From Hyphomonadaceae bacterium (lineage in GTDB: Bacteria > Pseudomonadota > Alphaproteobacteria > Caulobacterales > Aquidulcibacteraceae): a DNA stretch of 40,612 bases. The notes beneath the pieces are model-generated. The model was not told the DNA's origin. It worked only from the letters and a program-made list of their open reading frames with translations, and did no database searches. Made by a program: the position numbers and the translations under genes. Position 1 is the first letter of the stretch. Every line of letters starts with the position of its first letter. The stretch lies in contig JALHQO010000017.1 in assembly GCA_022841905.1 (NCBI GenBank), positions 1 through 40,612 on the forward strand. The letters run 5' to 3'. This document shows positions 17,873 to 25,197 of the stretch, piece by piece.

Positions 17873-18745
17873 ATGAAAAGAATCCTGCTGGCCGCAGCCA
17901 CCCTCCTCACCATCGCCGGTTCGGCGCACGCTTACACAGCTTACGTGAAGCCTGCCGACTTCTGGCCAGATTCCAACAGCGTCGCCGTGGAGAGTTCGTT
18001 TTCAACGACGTTCTTCTCGCCCGAGATCGCGCTCGGCGGTCAGTTCGTCTTGCTGGATCCAGACGGTACGCCCGGCATCTTCAGCCAGATCGAGATCACC
18101 GGCCAATCCTCGCTGCTCACCGCGCCGGTCAACGGCGGCGGAACATATCGAATCAGCAGCGGTGAGATTCTTGGCCAAGTCGGCTCCGTCGTCGCTATTG
18201 ACGGCAGCTGGCGGGCGCTGCCCGCTGGCGCAACACCGCCGGAAGGCGCGCCAGTGCGCACCATTCAAGCGGTCACCGTCGCCGACAGCTACGTCACGCG
18301 CGGCGCACCGACTCGGCAGGTCGTCGATCAATCCATCGGCCGCTTGGCGCTCCGTCCAGTGACGCACCCGAACCAAATCCTGGTCAACCAACCCTTCCAC
18401 GTGCAAGCGCTGTTCGATGGCGCGCCGCACGCCAATGCCGCCCTCGTCATCTACCGTGACGGCCAGCCCGAAACCGATCAATCGACCTTTGTCGCCACCG
18501 ACGCGGCAGGCAACGCCACCATCACAATCGACGCGCCCGGCAATTATGTGCTAGCCGCCCGCCACGTCGCCGACGCGCCCGCTGGCGCCGCCGCCGAAGT
18601 GCAAAGCTACACAACGACATTCGTGTTCGAAGCGCTGACGGAGCTGCCGCCGATCGTCGAGATTCAGGAAGCGGTAGAAGAAGAGCCCCGCCGTCCGCCG
18701 CCGCGCCGCCGTCCGCCGCGCGACCCACGCGTCGGACGCATGTGA
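17873..18745 (+). CDS. DUF4198-type secreted protein
   Basis: 290 residues. Signal peptide of about 20 residues (KRILLAAATLLTIAGSAHA). It begins YTAYVKPADFWPDSNSVAVE, the usual DUF4198 opening, and has a carboxypeptidase-regulatory-like beta domain in the second half (PFHVQALFDGAPHANAALVIY, then TDAAGNATITIDAPGNYVL). The tail is Pro/Arg-rich (EEEPRRPPPRRRPPRDPR). Family members are periplasmic and some are linked to nickel or cobalt uptake; nothing here shows metal transport. ATG 17873 is chosen to fit the signal peptide; ATG 17852 would add seven residues (MLLLAGV). Confidence 0.75.
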   Translation: MKRILLAAATLLTIAGSAHAYTAYVKPADFWPDSNSVAVESSFSTTFFSPEIALGGQFVLLDPDGTPGIFSQIEITGQSSLLTAPVNGGGTYRISSGEILGQVGSVVAIDGSWRALPAGATPPEGAPVRTIQAVTVADSYVTRGAPTRQVVDQSIGRLALRPVTHPNQILVNQPFHVQALFDGAPHANAALVIYRDGQPETDQSTFVATDAAGNATITIDAPGNYVLAARHVADAPAGAAAEVQSYTTTFVFEALTELPPIVEIQEAVEEEPRRPPPRRRPPRDPRVGRM

Positions 18746-18769
18746 TAAAGTCAACATCGACGTAAATGA

Positions 18770-18800
18770 GAACCGCCGGCTTCCCTGAGGCCGGCGGTTC
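18770..18800. other. Strong hairpin between DUF4198 gene and SDR gene
   Basis: GAACCGCCGGC (18770-18780) pairs with GCCGGCGGTTC (18790-18800). It lies 25 bp after the DUF4198 stop and ends 6 bp before the SDR start. No T-run follows on the plus strand, so it is a poor intrinsic terminator; it resembles the stem of the ftsH terminator. Confidence 0.45.
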
Positions 18801-18806
18801 GCACAT

Positions 18807-19478
18807 ATGAGCACCATGACCCACGCTTTGATCACCGGCGCCAATCGCGGCATCGGCCTTGAGTTCTGCCGCCAGCTGAAGGCGCGCGGCGATGAAGTCA
18901 CGGCAGTCTGCCGCAAGCCGTCGCCTGAACTGGACGCACTGGGCGTACGCGTCGAAGCCGGCGTCGATGTCAGCGACGCGGATGCAGTCGCCGCGCTAGC
19001 GAAACGCGTCGCTGGCAAGGAGATCGATCTGCTGATCAACAACGCCGGCATTCTGCGCGGCGAGAGCCTGGGCGCGCTCGACCCAGACGGCATCGCCGAG
19101 CAGTTCGAGGTCAACGCATTGGCGCCGTTGCGCGTCAGCGAAGCTTTGTTGCCGCTTATGAAAGCGGGCGCGGAGTTGATCATCATCACCAGCCGCATGG
19201 GCTCGATGGCCGACAACGGCTCCGGCGGCTATTACGGCTACCGCATGTCGAAAGCCGCCGTGAACGCCGCTGGCGTGTCGCTGGCGCGCGATCTGAAAGG
19301 CCGCCGCATTGCGGTCGCCCTGATCCACCCAGGCATGGTCGCGACCGAGATGACCGGCAGAAACGGCATCCCGCCGCAGGATGCCGCGCGCGGCATCTTG
19401 GAGCGCATCAACGCGCTCACCATCGAGACCACCGGCAAATTCCTGCACGCCGGCACCGGCGAAGAATTGCCCTGGTGA
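18807..19478 (+). CDS. Short-chain dehydrogenase/reductase
   Basis: 223 residues, classical SDR. Cofactor motif ITGANRGIG at residues 9-17, structural motif NNAG in DLLINNAGILRGE, catalytic Ser in ITSRMGS and the Y-x3-K pair in YYGYRMSKAAVN. The short length and 'ANRGIGLE' opening place it near C-factor/carbonyl-reductase-like SDRs rather than FabG. Substrate unknown. No ribosome-binding site is clear; ATG 18807 or ATG 18816 are both possible. A hairpin directly precedes it. Confidence 0.88.
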   Translation: MSTMTHALITGANRGIGLEFCRQLKARGDEVTAVCRKPSPELDALGVRVEAGVDVSDADAVAALAKRVAGKEIDLLINNAGILRGESLGALDPDGIAEQFEVNALAPLRVSEALLPLMKAGAELIIITSRMGSMADNGSGGYYGYRMSKAAVNAAGVSLARDLKGRRIAVALIHPGMVATEMTGRNGIPPQDAARGILERINALTIETTGKFLHAGTGEELPW

Positions 19479-19552
19479 CGTAACGGCGCCAGGGAACCTC
19501 GGCGGCGCGGCGCAGTTCCCTCTCCGAACACATCTACACCAGGGTCACCGCA

Positions 19553-19696
19553 ATGCTCGAATTCGCCGCCATCGTCGTTCTGTCAGCCATCGCGCTGACC
19601 TTCCTCTCCGACGCCACCTCGCGTGCAATGAAGCTCGTCCGCGCCAAGGGCCGCCGCAGCAACATCCACGTCGCCGACGCCGAACTCACCCAATAA
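19553..19696 (+). CDS. 47-residue single-span membrane protein (hypothetical)
   Basis: Starts ATG 19553 with AGGG about 8 bases upstream. Residues 1-18 are hydrophobic (MLEFAAIVVLSAIALTFL), then a basic, polar tail (SRAMKLVRAKGRRSNIHV). This is the typical topology of a small inner-membrane protein with a cytoplasmic basic tail. Codon use matches neighbours. No family recognised. Confidence 0.5.
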   Translation: MLEFAAIVVLSAIALTFLSDATSRAMKLVRAKGRRSNIHVADAELTQ

Positions 19697-19756
19697 CTCG
19701 CAGGCCAACGCCAGCCTGGCGTGCACAACGGACGACATGCGCTAAACTCCCAGCCC

Positions 19757-20134
19757 ATGTCGTCCACGCCGCATCAACGCGCTGAGGCTGCGCTCTCCGC
19801 CTACGGACTGAGCTTTCCCGAAACTATCGCCGCCCCCGCCTAGCAAACCACGCGCGGGCTTTACGTGCGCAAGAAAATGTTTTGCGTCTTCGGCGCCAAG
19901 GGCGAAGCGCTCGACGCGCTCACCATCCTTATGAAGCTCCCAATCTCCGCCGAGATGACCGAAGACCTCCCCTTCGTCCGCCCCGCGCGCGGCTGGTACA
20001 AACAGCACCAATGGGTGACGGCGCATTTCGGCGCTGACGATGACGTGCTGGCTGAGATGGACACGCTGCGCGGCTGGCTGAAGCAGAGCTATGTCGCGGT
20101 CGCGCCGAAAACCCTCGGAAAAAAGCTGGCCTAA
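19757..20134 (+). pseudogene. MmcQ/YjbR-family gene interrupted by an amber codon
   Basis: The frame begins at ATG 19757 (SSTPHQRAEAALSAYGLSFP) and runs to TAA 20134, broken by TAG at 19841-19843. Both sides are in the same frame and belong to one YjbR-like domain: the opening helix with SFPET before the stop, and YVRKKMFCVFG, LPFVRPARGWYKQHQWVTA and LAEMDTLRGWLKQSYVAV after it. The stop sits close to where the family has the conserved Trp of its PWG motif, so a TGG to TAG change would explain it. An 89-residue fragment could still be made from ATG 19865. YjbR proteins adopt a CyaY-like fold with proposed DNA-binding roles. Confidence 0.7.
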
Positions 20135-20149
20135 GCCACTAAATAATGG

Positions 20150-20206
20150 TTGCAGCCTAATGCAATGAATATTAAATGGCATTCGCTGCACTTGAATGCA
20201 GCGAAT
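20150..20206 (+). promoter_or_regulatory. Promoter and inverted-repeat operator of the cupin-TetR operon
   Basis: ATTCGCTGCA (20181-20190) and TGCAGCGAAT (20197-20206) form a perfect 10-bp inverted repeat with a 6-bp spacer. Upstream, TTGCAG (20150-20155) and TTAAAT (20172-20177) make a candidate promoter with a 16-bp spacer, placing the transcript start inside the left arm. AGGAGG follows at 20208-20213 as the ribosome-binding site. The downstream TetR protein is the obvious candidate to bind here. Confidence 0.6.
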
Positions 20207-20219
20207 TAGGAGGCCGGCC

Positions 20220-20633
20220 ATGGCCGCGACATTGGAAAAAGAGAGCCACCATGTCCTCGGTGAAACGCTGACGCCGATGCTGACCAATGCGATGGGCTCG
20301 GCGATCGAAGTGTTCGACACGCGCGGCATCCCCGGCGGCGGCCCACCGCCGCACAAGCACAAATGGGAAGAGATTTACGTCGTGCTGACGGGGCGGATGG
20401 ACGTGTTCGTCGACGGACAGACGCTGCATCTCGGCCCCGGCGAATTCGCGCATGTGCCAGCCGATACGCCGCACGGCTACACGACGTTGGACGACACGCA
20501 CTTCCTCACCATCGTCTCCAAGGGCAACGCCTCGAAGTTCTTCAAGGAAGTCGCGACCGTCGAGATGAACCCGCCCGACATTCCAGGCATCTTCCGCGTC
20601 GGCGAGAAGCACGGGATCACCTTCCTGACGTGA
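20220..20633 (+). CDS. Cupin-domain protein
   Basis: 137 residues forming one cupin barrel. The metal-binding motif 1 is PPPHKHKWEEIYVVLTGRMD and motif 2 is PGEFAHVPADTPHGYTTLD, giving the His/His/Glu/His set. Small single-domain cupins range from isomerases and dioxygenases to simple sensors; the reaction is unknown. ATG 20220 with AGGAGG 6 bases upstream fixes the start. It is the first gene of an operon, and its TGA overlaps the GTG start of the TetR gene. Confidence 0.85.
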   Translation: MAATLEKESHHVLGETLTPMLTNAMGSAIEVFDTRGIPGGGPPPHKHKWEEIYVVLTGRMDVFVDGQTLHLGPGEFAHVPADTPHGYTTLDDTHFLTIVSKGNASKFFKEVATVEMNPPDIPGIFRVGEKHGITFLT

Positions 20634-21223
20634 GCACCGCGCGCAAATATGTGAGTCCGAAACGCGAAGCGCAGGCGCAAGCGACGCGCACCGCTATTCT
20701 GGAAGCGTTCGCCGAACAACTTTCCGAGCCTGGGCGCACCACGCTCTCGCCCAGCGAAGCGGCGGCGCGCGCCGGCGTTTCGCTGCGCACGGTGCATGTG
20801 CATTTTCCAAATGAGACGAGCCAGATCACAGCGCTTGGCGAGTGGTTCGAAAACGCGATCTTTCCGGACGGCGTTGAACTGGCGAGCGGTCCCGACGATC
20901 TACCCCGCTATTATCGCGACATTCACAAGATGGCGATCAAGCACCCAATCAGCCGCGCGCTGACCTCGGCCAAAGGCATATGGCGCGACGTGCGCGCCTC
21001 GCGCCGCGCCGCGCGCCTGGATGCGATCCGCAAAGCCGTGAAAGCCATCGGCGCACCGAAGCGCGTCACGGAAGACGCGACCGCAGTGCTGCTGAGCCTC
21101 TCCGGCGGCGACGCATCCTGGACGCTGGTCGATCAAGGCTTGCCGCCGGAGCGCGTGCCGGACGCGATCGCGCGGACGGTGGAGTTGGTGGTGGACGATT
21201 TGCGGGAGCAGGTAAGGAAGTAG
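20630..21223 (+). CDS. TetR-family-like transcriptional regulator
   Basis: 197 residues. The N-terminal helix-turn-helix is recognisable (RTAILEAFAEQLSE, then TLSPSEAAARAGVSLRTVHVHF), where TVHVHF replaces the more common TLYYHF. The remaining ~130 residues are the helical ligand-binding domain. The start is GTG overlapping the cupin stop (GTGA), so the two are translationally coupled. It probably represses this operon through the inverted repeat at 20181-20206; a cupin substrate or product may be the inducer (inference). Confidence 0.82.
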   Translation: MSTARKYVSPKREAQAQATRTAILEAFAEQLSEPGRTTLSPSEAAARAGVSLRTVHVHFPNETSQITALGEWFENAIFPDGVELASGPDDLPRYYRDIHKMAIKHPISRALTSAKGIWRDVRASRRAARLDAIRKAVKAIGAPKRVTEDATAVLLSLSGGDASWTLVDQGLPPERVPDAIARTVELVVDDLREQVRK

Positions 21224-21225
21224 CG

Positions 21226-21501
21226 CTACGGCCAGTTCCGCGCCGTGTGGACGACGCGGAAGATGAACAGCAGATCGTCGTGGATTTCATAAACGATAAT
21301 GTGCGCTGTGTGGGCCACGCTTTTCTCACGCGTTCCGCTGACGCGGCCAGGACGGCCTGTGTCGTACCGGGCAAGCTTCGCCGCCGCTTCCTCGATCCGG
21401 CCAACTAACATCTCGCCGATTCGATCATCCGTTCCGGCATGATATTCCGCGATACCGTCCAGATCGGCGCGCGCGGCGCCGGTCCAGACGAGCGTCTTCA
21501 C
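21226..21501 (-). CDS. RelE/ParE-family toxin
   Basis: 91 residues of the RelE/ParE fold: LVWTGAARADLDGIAEYHAG, ARYDTGRPGRVSGTRE, HIIVYEIHDDLLFIFRVVHT and the terminal ARNWP. ParE-like members poison gyrase and RelE-like members cut mRNA; the lack of a RelE-type catalytic set and the R.WP ending favour the ParE side. Its GTG start overlaps the stop of the antitoxin gene (GTGA), the standard type II layout. Its stop is only 2 bp from the stop of the convergent TetR gene. Confidence 0.87.
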   Translation of the reverse strand: MKTLVWTGAARADLDGIAEYHAGTDDRIGEMLVGRIEEAAAKLARYDTGRPGRVSGTREKSVAHTAHIIVYEIHDDLLFIFRVVHTARNWP

Positions 21502-21800
21502 GCTTTGGCGTCGCGCGCTTTCGCCAAAATTGCCCGCGCGCCGGCCATCACTTCGTCGTGGCCGTAAAGCTTGGCCGTGCCCGCGGCGATGTCGCGACGC
21601 TGGCTCTCAATGGAAGCGCGGAGTTCTTCATCGCTGATGCTGAGCGGCGGCCAAGGCTCGTCACTGCTGGACGCCATCAGCTCCGCGATCGCCTCCGCCG
21701 CATACTGCTCCGGCGAAACGCCCTCCTCGCGCGCACGCTCGGAGAGCTGCTGCGCCGTGTGCGGATCAAGCGAGATGGTGATCTTTCCGTCGTCTGGCAT
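21498..21800 (-). CDS. Ribbon-helix-helix (CopG-like) antitoxin
   Basis: 100 residues. The N-terminal ribbon-helix-helix is KITISLDPHTAQQLSERARE followed by GVSPEQYAAEAIAELM, which binds the operator as a dimer. The C-terminal half (DEELRASIESQRRDIAAG, then YGHDEVMAGARAIL) should wrap the toxin. ATG 21800 is chosen because the RHH strand begins right after it. No clear Shine-Dalgarno sequence precedes it. It overlaps the toxin start, so the pair is translationally coupled and probably autoregulated. Confidence 0.85.
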   Translation of the reverse strand: MPDDGKITISLDPHTAQQLSERAREEGVSPEQYAAEAIAELMASSSDEPWPPLSISDEELRASIESQRRDIAAGTAKLYGHDEVMAGARAILAKARDAKA

Positions 21801-21834
21801 GTTGGGAGAATAGCACGGCAAAATCCGCGCGCCA

Positions 21835-22074
21835 TCAGGTAGTTGGCGCAATGACGCAGCCCGCGCCGACAAATCCGGCTCTGAAACGCTCTGCGCTAGA
21901 TCGAATTCTAAAGTCGATATCATCACCGCAGTGCAATCGCACCGCCTCGGATATCTGCCGAGGCGCGAAGGGACTGCTTATTCTCTCAACTTCAATCATT
22001 TTACCCTTAAGCGAACCTGAAGCCACCAGCCTCAGATTTTTCGCATCAAAATCGATATCGAACGTTGCCGTCAT
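21835..22074 (-). CDS. Small hypothetical protein downstream of ruvB
   Basis: 79 residues from ATG 22074 (GGGGAAG about 8 bases upstream), or 81 from ATG 22080, which overlaps the ruvB stop. It reads TATFDIDFDAKNLRLVASGS and later ISEAVRLHCGDDIDFRIRSS. The stretch is visibly richer in A and T than the genes around it (codons such as AAA, AAT, AGA and ATA), suggesting later arrival. No family recognised. It lies 34 bp upstream of the antitoxin and may belong to the same acquired segment. Confidence 0.5.
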   Translation of the reverse strand: MTATFDIDFDAKNLRLVASGSLKGKMIEVERISSPFAPRQISEAVRLHCGDDIDFRIRSSAERFRAGFVGAGCVIAPTT

Positions 22075-22079
22075 GAGCA

Positions 22080-23111
22080 TCACTTCCCCTCAAACAAACT
22101 CCCCGTCGCCGGCGGAGCACTCGGCGGCTTCTTTCCTAACCGCTCATACGCCTTCGGCGCCGCAACCCGCCCGCGCGGCGTGCGCATGACTAGGCCTTGC
22201 TGCATCAGGTAGGGCTCGATCATGTCTTCGATCGCGTCGCGGGCTTCGGAGAGGGCGGCGGCGAGGGTGTCGACGCCGACAGGACCGCCGGAATAGGTTT
22301 CGACCAAGGCATGCAGATAGCGGCGATCGAGCATGTCGAGGCCGTCGCTATCGACGTCGAGCCGCTTCAGCGCCGCATCGGCGGCTTTCGCATCGATCGC
22401 GTTCTCGCCGGCGAAATCGCGCACGCGGCGGAGCAAGCGCACGGCGACACGCGGCGTGCCGCGCGCGCGTTTAGCGATTTCATACGCGCCGTCCGCGGTG
22501 ATCGGCGCGCCGAGCTTGCCGCTGGCGCGCGTGACGATGCCGAGCAAATCTTCCGCGCTATAAAACTCCAACCGCACCGGAATGCCGAAGCGGTCGCGCA
22601 GCGGCGTCGACAGCATGCCCGCGCGCGTGGTGGCGCCGACGAGCGTGAACGGCGAAAGATCGATGCGCACGCTGCGCGCCGATGGGCCTTCGCCGATGAT
22701 GATGTCGAGGTGATAGTCCTCCATCGCCGGATAGAGGATTTCCTCCACTGCTGGCGCGAGGCGATGAATTTCGTCGATGAACAGAACGTCGCGTGGCTCA
22801 AGATTGGTGAGCAACGCCGCCAGATCGCCAGCGCGCGCGATCACTGGGCCGGAGGTGGCGCGAAAGCCGACGCCCAATTCGCGCGCGATGATTTGCGCGA
22901 GCGTTGTCTTGCCGAGGCCAGGAGGCCCGAACAGCAAAGTGTGGTCCATAGCCTCGCCGCGCGCGCGGGCGGCATCGACAAACACACGTAGATTTGCCTT
23001 CGCCGCCGGCTGGCCGACGAACTCGTCGAACCCTTGCGGCCGCAACGCCCGGTCGGCGCCCTCCCCGGGCATGCGTTCAGGCGTGGTGATGCGTTCTGCA
23101 GGATCAGCCAT
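22080..23111 (-). CDS. ruvB: Holliday junction branch migration helicase RuvB
   Basis: 343 residues. AAA+ motor that, with RuvA, drives branch migration of Holliday junctions. Walker A GPPGLGKT (62-69), Walker [11 protein letters not shown], sensor 1 [11 protein letters not shown], then the winged-helix C-terminal domain ([36 protein letters not shown]). Length is typical. ruvA lies more than 4 kb upstream instead of adjacent, with seven accessory genes between them. The next identified gene of the ancestral cluster, ybgC, lies almost 6 kb downstream. Confidence 0.97.
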   Translation of the reverse strand: MADPAERITTPERMPGEGADRALRPQGFDEFVGQPAAKANLRVFVDAARARGEAMDHTLLFGPPGLGKTTLAQIIARELGVGFRATSGPVIARAGDLAALLTNLEPRDVLFIDEIHRLAPAVEEILYPAMEDYHLDIIIGEGPSARSVRIDLSPFTLVGATTRAGMLSTPLRDRFGIPVRLEFYSAEDLLGIVTRASGKLGAPITADGAYEIAKRARGTPRVAVRLLRRVRDFAGENAIDAKAADAALKRLDVDSDGLDMLDRRYLHALVETYSGGPVGVDTLAAALSEARDAIEDMIEPYLMQQGLVMRTPRGRVAAPKAYERLGKKPPSAPPATGSLFEGK

Positions 23112-23150
23112 CCGCCCTGCTTAGCCGATTCGGGGTTCTCAATTCGTTCA

Positions 23151-23187
23151 GACACAGAAAACGGCCGAGCGTGGCGCGCCCGGCCGT
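23151..23187 (-). terminator. Probable terminator of the secreted CxxC protein gene
   Basis: On the minus strand ACGGCCG and CGGCCGT (23181-23187 and 23161-23167) pair around a 13-base loop and are followed by TTTTCTGTGTC. It lies 22 bp after the stop of the gene at 23210 and separates it from ruvB. Confidence 0.55.
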
Positions 23188-23209
23188 GAGGATTCTGAAA
23201 CTGGATGCG

Positions 23210-24001
23210 CTAGCGGCGGCCAGCCGCACGCGCCGGTTGGCGCGCTGCATCACCACCGCCACCGCGCGCATCGCGGCCGTCGCCATTGATGTCACCCGCC
23301 GCGACCGCGACGCCGCCATCGCTCGACACCGTCACGCCGCCGATAGAGAGCGAGAACACACGCCGCCGGCGCGGCTGCTCCTCTTCTTCAGCGCCTGCAG
23401 ACGCCGGAGCGGCGGCGACTTCAGAGCCGCAATGCGCGCAGATCGGCAATTCCGGCACCACCGGTTGCGGCTCTTGCTCCTGCGACTGGATGATATCTGA
23501 CCCGCAATGGGCGCAGATCGGCTGTTCCGGGACCAAAGGCTGCGGATCACCGGCGGCCGCTTCGCGCACCCGCTGCACCGCCGGCACAATCAGGGCTTCC
23601 GTGCCATTGGCGGACGGCGCCAGATCAGCCGGGGTCGTCGCTGGCGCCGCAGGCGCTGCGTCGCGCGCCCGTTGAATGGCGGGCACAATAAGTGCAGCCG
23701 GCGCTTCCGGCGGGGCGGCGACATCGCGGGCGCCGCTTTCGTCCTCGACTTTGATCTCCTCGTAATTCAGCGAGAACTGGTCCGTCGGCATCGAGCTTCC
23801 ACCATTGGGGTTCGGCGGCGGGGGCGGAGGTGGAGGCGGCGGGGGTGGTGGCGATCCGCTCTCCCCCTCGACGCCACCGAGCTTCAGGAAAAAATCGTGA
23901 CCCGCCTCGGCGGGCTGGGTTTGGACGCTCTGCTGCGCGAAGGCGGACGTGGTGGCTAGAATGGCCAAGGCGGCGACGGCGCTGAGAATACGGACTTGCA
24001 T
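23210..24001 (-). CDS. Secreted low-complexity protein with polyproline tract and paired CxxC motifs
   Basis: 263 residues, no family recognised. Signal peptide residues 1-22 (ALAILATTSAFA). Then come an uninterrupted run of 13 prolines (~51-63), a duplicated ALIVPAIQRARDAA / ALIVPAVQRVREAA motif (~103 and ~137), a duplicated PEQPICAHCGS / PELPICAHCGS motif (~158 and ~183) giving two CxxC pairs, a basic stretch RRRRVFSLSIGGVTVSSDGG, and DINGDGRDA (~237-245), which fits a DxNxDGxxD calcium loop. The CAHCGS pairs look like zinc or redox sites. GGAGG precedes the ATG. It is divergent from a TetR gene, with a tandem operator between them. Confidence 0.75.
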   Translation of the reverse strand: MQVRILSAVAALAILATTSAFAQQSVQTQPAEAGHDFFLKLGGVEGESGSPPPPPPPPPPPPPNPNGGSSMPTDQFSLNYEEIKVEDESGARDVAAPPEAPAALIVPAIQRARDAAPAAPATTPADLAPSANGTEALIVPAVQRVREAAAGDPQPLVPEQPICAHCGSDIIQSQEQEPQPVVPELPICAHCGSEVAAAPASAGAEEEEQPRRRRVFSLSIGGVTVSSDGGVAVAAGDINGDGRDARGGGGDAARQPARAAGRR

Positions 24002-24039
24002 TGTTCTTTCCTCCGGTTGACCCTCTAGAGCAACACTCC

Positions 24040-24065
24040 AGAGTGATACTCTAGAGTGATACTCT
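24040..24065. promoter_or_regulatory. Tandem palindromic operator between divergent genes
   Basis: AGAGTGATACTCT occurs twice back to back (24040-24052 and 24053-24065). Each copy is itself an inverted repeat (AGAGT-GAT-ACTCT), and the junction makes the palindrome ACTCTAGAGT. A related CTCTAGAG lies at 24023-24030. The site sits 39 bp from the start of the secreted CxxC protein and 45 bp from the start of the TetR gene, as expected for a shared operator. Confidence 0.75.
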
Positions 24066-24109
24066 AGCGCAAGCGGAATGAATGTGACTCAGGTAACAGT
24101 CCGGCCCGA

Positions 24110-24709
24110 ATGACCGCCCAGCCCTCCACCCTCAGCGCGCGCGAGCGCATCCTCGCGGCGGCCATCGCGCTGTTCATGAGCAATGACGTGGAGGGCGTGC
24201 CGGTCGCTGAAATTTGCCGCGCCGCGGGCGTTTCTAACGGCAGCTTCTTCCACCACTTCCCGAGCAAGGATGCGCTGGCGCTCGAGATCACGCTGGCGCT
24301 GCGGCGCGAGTATTGGGATTTCGTCCTGGCCGCGATGGAGCCGAGCGCCAACGCAATGGAGGGCGTCGCCGGCGCCATCCGCGCGGCGTTCGCGTATCAA
24401 CGCAAATTTCCCGAGCGCTATCGCCTGAGCCGCAGCGACGACGCGCCATGGATGCGCGGACAAGACGAGCGCATCCGTGACGACAACGCCCCTTATCGCA
24501 AACGCGCCGCGCGCTGGATCGCGGCGCGCGCCGGCGATGGCGAATTGCCATTGCTCTTGCCGGAGATTTACGGCGCGCTTCTGTTTGGCATGCCGCATTG
24601 GGTCGCGCGCAACGCCAATGCCAGCGCCACGCCCACCGATTTCGATGCGGCCGAAGATCAGCTGGTGCTGACGATCCAGAAGGCGCTCGCCCCCGAGAGC
24701 GGGCGATAG
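24110..24709 (+). CDS. TetR-family transcriptional regulator
   Basis: 199 residues. The DNA-binding domain is textbook: ARERILAAAIALFMSNDVEG, then VAEICRAAGVSNGSFFHHFP with the recognition helix. The ligand domain fills residues ~60-195 (PERYRLSRSDDAPWMRGQDE, PLLLPEIYGALLFG). It faces the secreted CxxC-protein gene across a 108-bp gap holding the tandem operator, so it probably regulates that gene and itself. Ligand unknown. Confidence 0.9.
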   Translation: MTAQPSTLSARERILAAAIALFMSNDVEGVPVAEICRAAGVSNGSFFHHFPSKDALALEITLALRREYWDFVLAAMEPSANAMEGVAGAIRAAFAYQRKFPERYRLSRSDDAPWMRGQDERIRDDNAPYRKRAARWIAARAGDGELPLLLPEIYGALLFGMPHWVARNANASATPTDFDAAEDQLVLTIQKALAPESGR

Positions 24710-24810
24710 TCGGCGGCTGGGGATAAACAAAAAATCGAAATGTCGGCTTTCGGCGCTGGCTTTCGTCCTCCGGTCAGCGCCGCTTATGGCCAGCCTGAAA
24801 AGACCACACC

Positions 24811-25197
24811 ATGCGCTACATGTTTCTCGTCTCCGGCGCCGACAGCGGCGCTATTCCGCCCCAGCGCATGATCGACGAAATCGAAAAGCTGACTGAGCAA
24901 GAGATGGCCGCCGGCCGCATGCTCGCGCGCGGCGGCTTGCTGCCGACGGCGATGGGCAGCGCGCGCATTGAATCACGCGGCGGCAAACTCAAGCTGACCG
25001 ACGGCCCCTTCGCCGAGACGAAGGAAGTGCTTGGCGGCTTCTCCATCTTCGAGTTCGCGACGCGCGAGGAAGCAATCGCCGCCGCCGAAAGCTTCATGGA
25101 CCTGCACTCTCGCTATTGGCCCGAATGGGAAGGCGTCTGCGAAATGCGGCCCATGTTCGGCTTCGAGGCCAACGCCGCCGCCCAGCCGGCGGGCTAG
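24811..25197 (+). CDS. YCII-domain (DGPF) protein
   Basis: 128 residues of the YciI-like fold: MRYMFLVSGADSGAIPPQRM at the start, then LKLTDGPFAETKEVLGGFSI, the DGPF signature, and WPEWEGVCEMRPM near the end. YciI-like proteins resemble muconolactone isomerases in fold; DGPF members are often encoded near ECF sigma factors, as here. It is a paralogue of the gene at 26922. The last residues overlap, tail to tail, the stop of the membrane protein gene on the opposite strand. Confidence 0.85.
   Translation: MRYMFLVSGADSGAIPPQRMIDEIEKLTEQEMAAGRMLARGGLLPTAMGSARIESRGGKLKLTDGPFAETKEVLGGFSIFEFATREEAIAAAESFMDLHSRYWPEWEGVCEMRPMFGFEANAAAQPAG

Noticed and set aside
19841-19843. Programmed read-through or pyrrolysine at TAG
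   Set aside because: No supporting structure follows the codon, and the organism type does not use pyrrolysine; a simple nonsense mutation is enough.
21780-21830. Leaderless promoter of the antitoxin (TATTCT 6 bp before ATG)
   Set aside because: The -10 like hexamer is in place but no acceptable -35 was found at 16-18 bp, so it is not reported as a feature.
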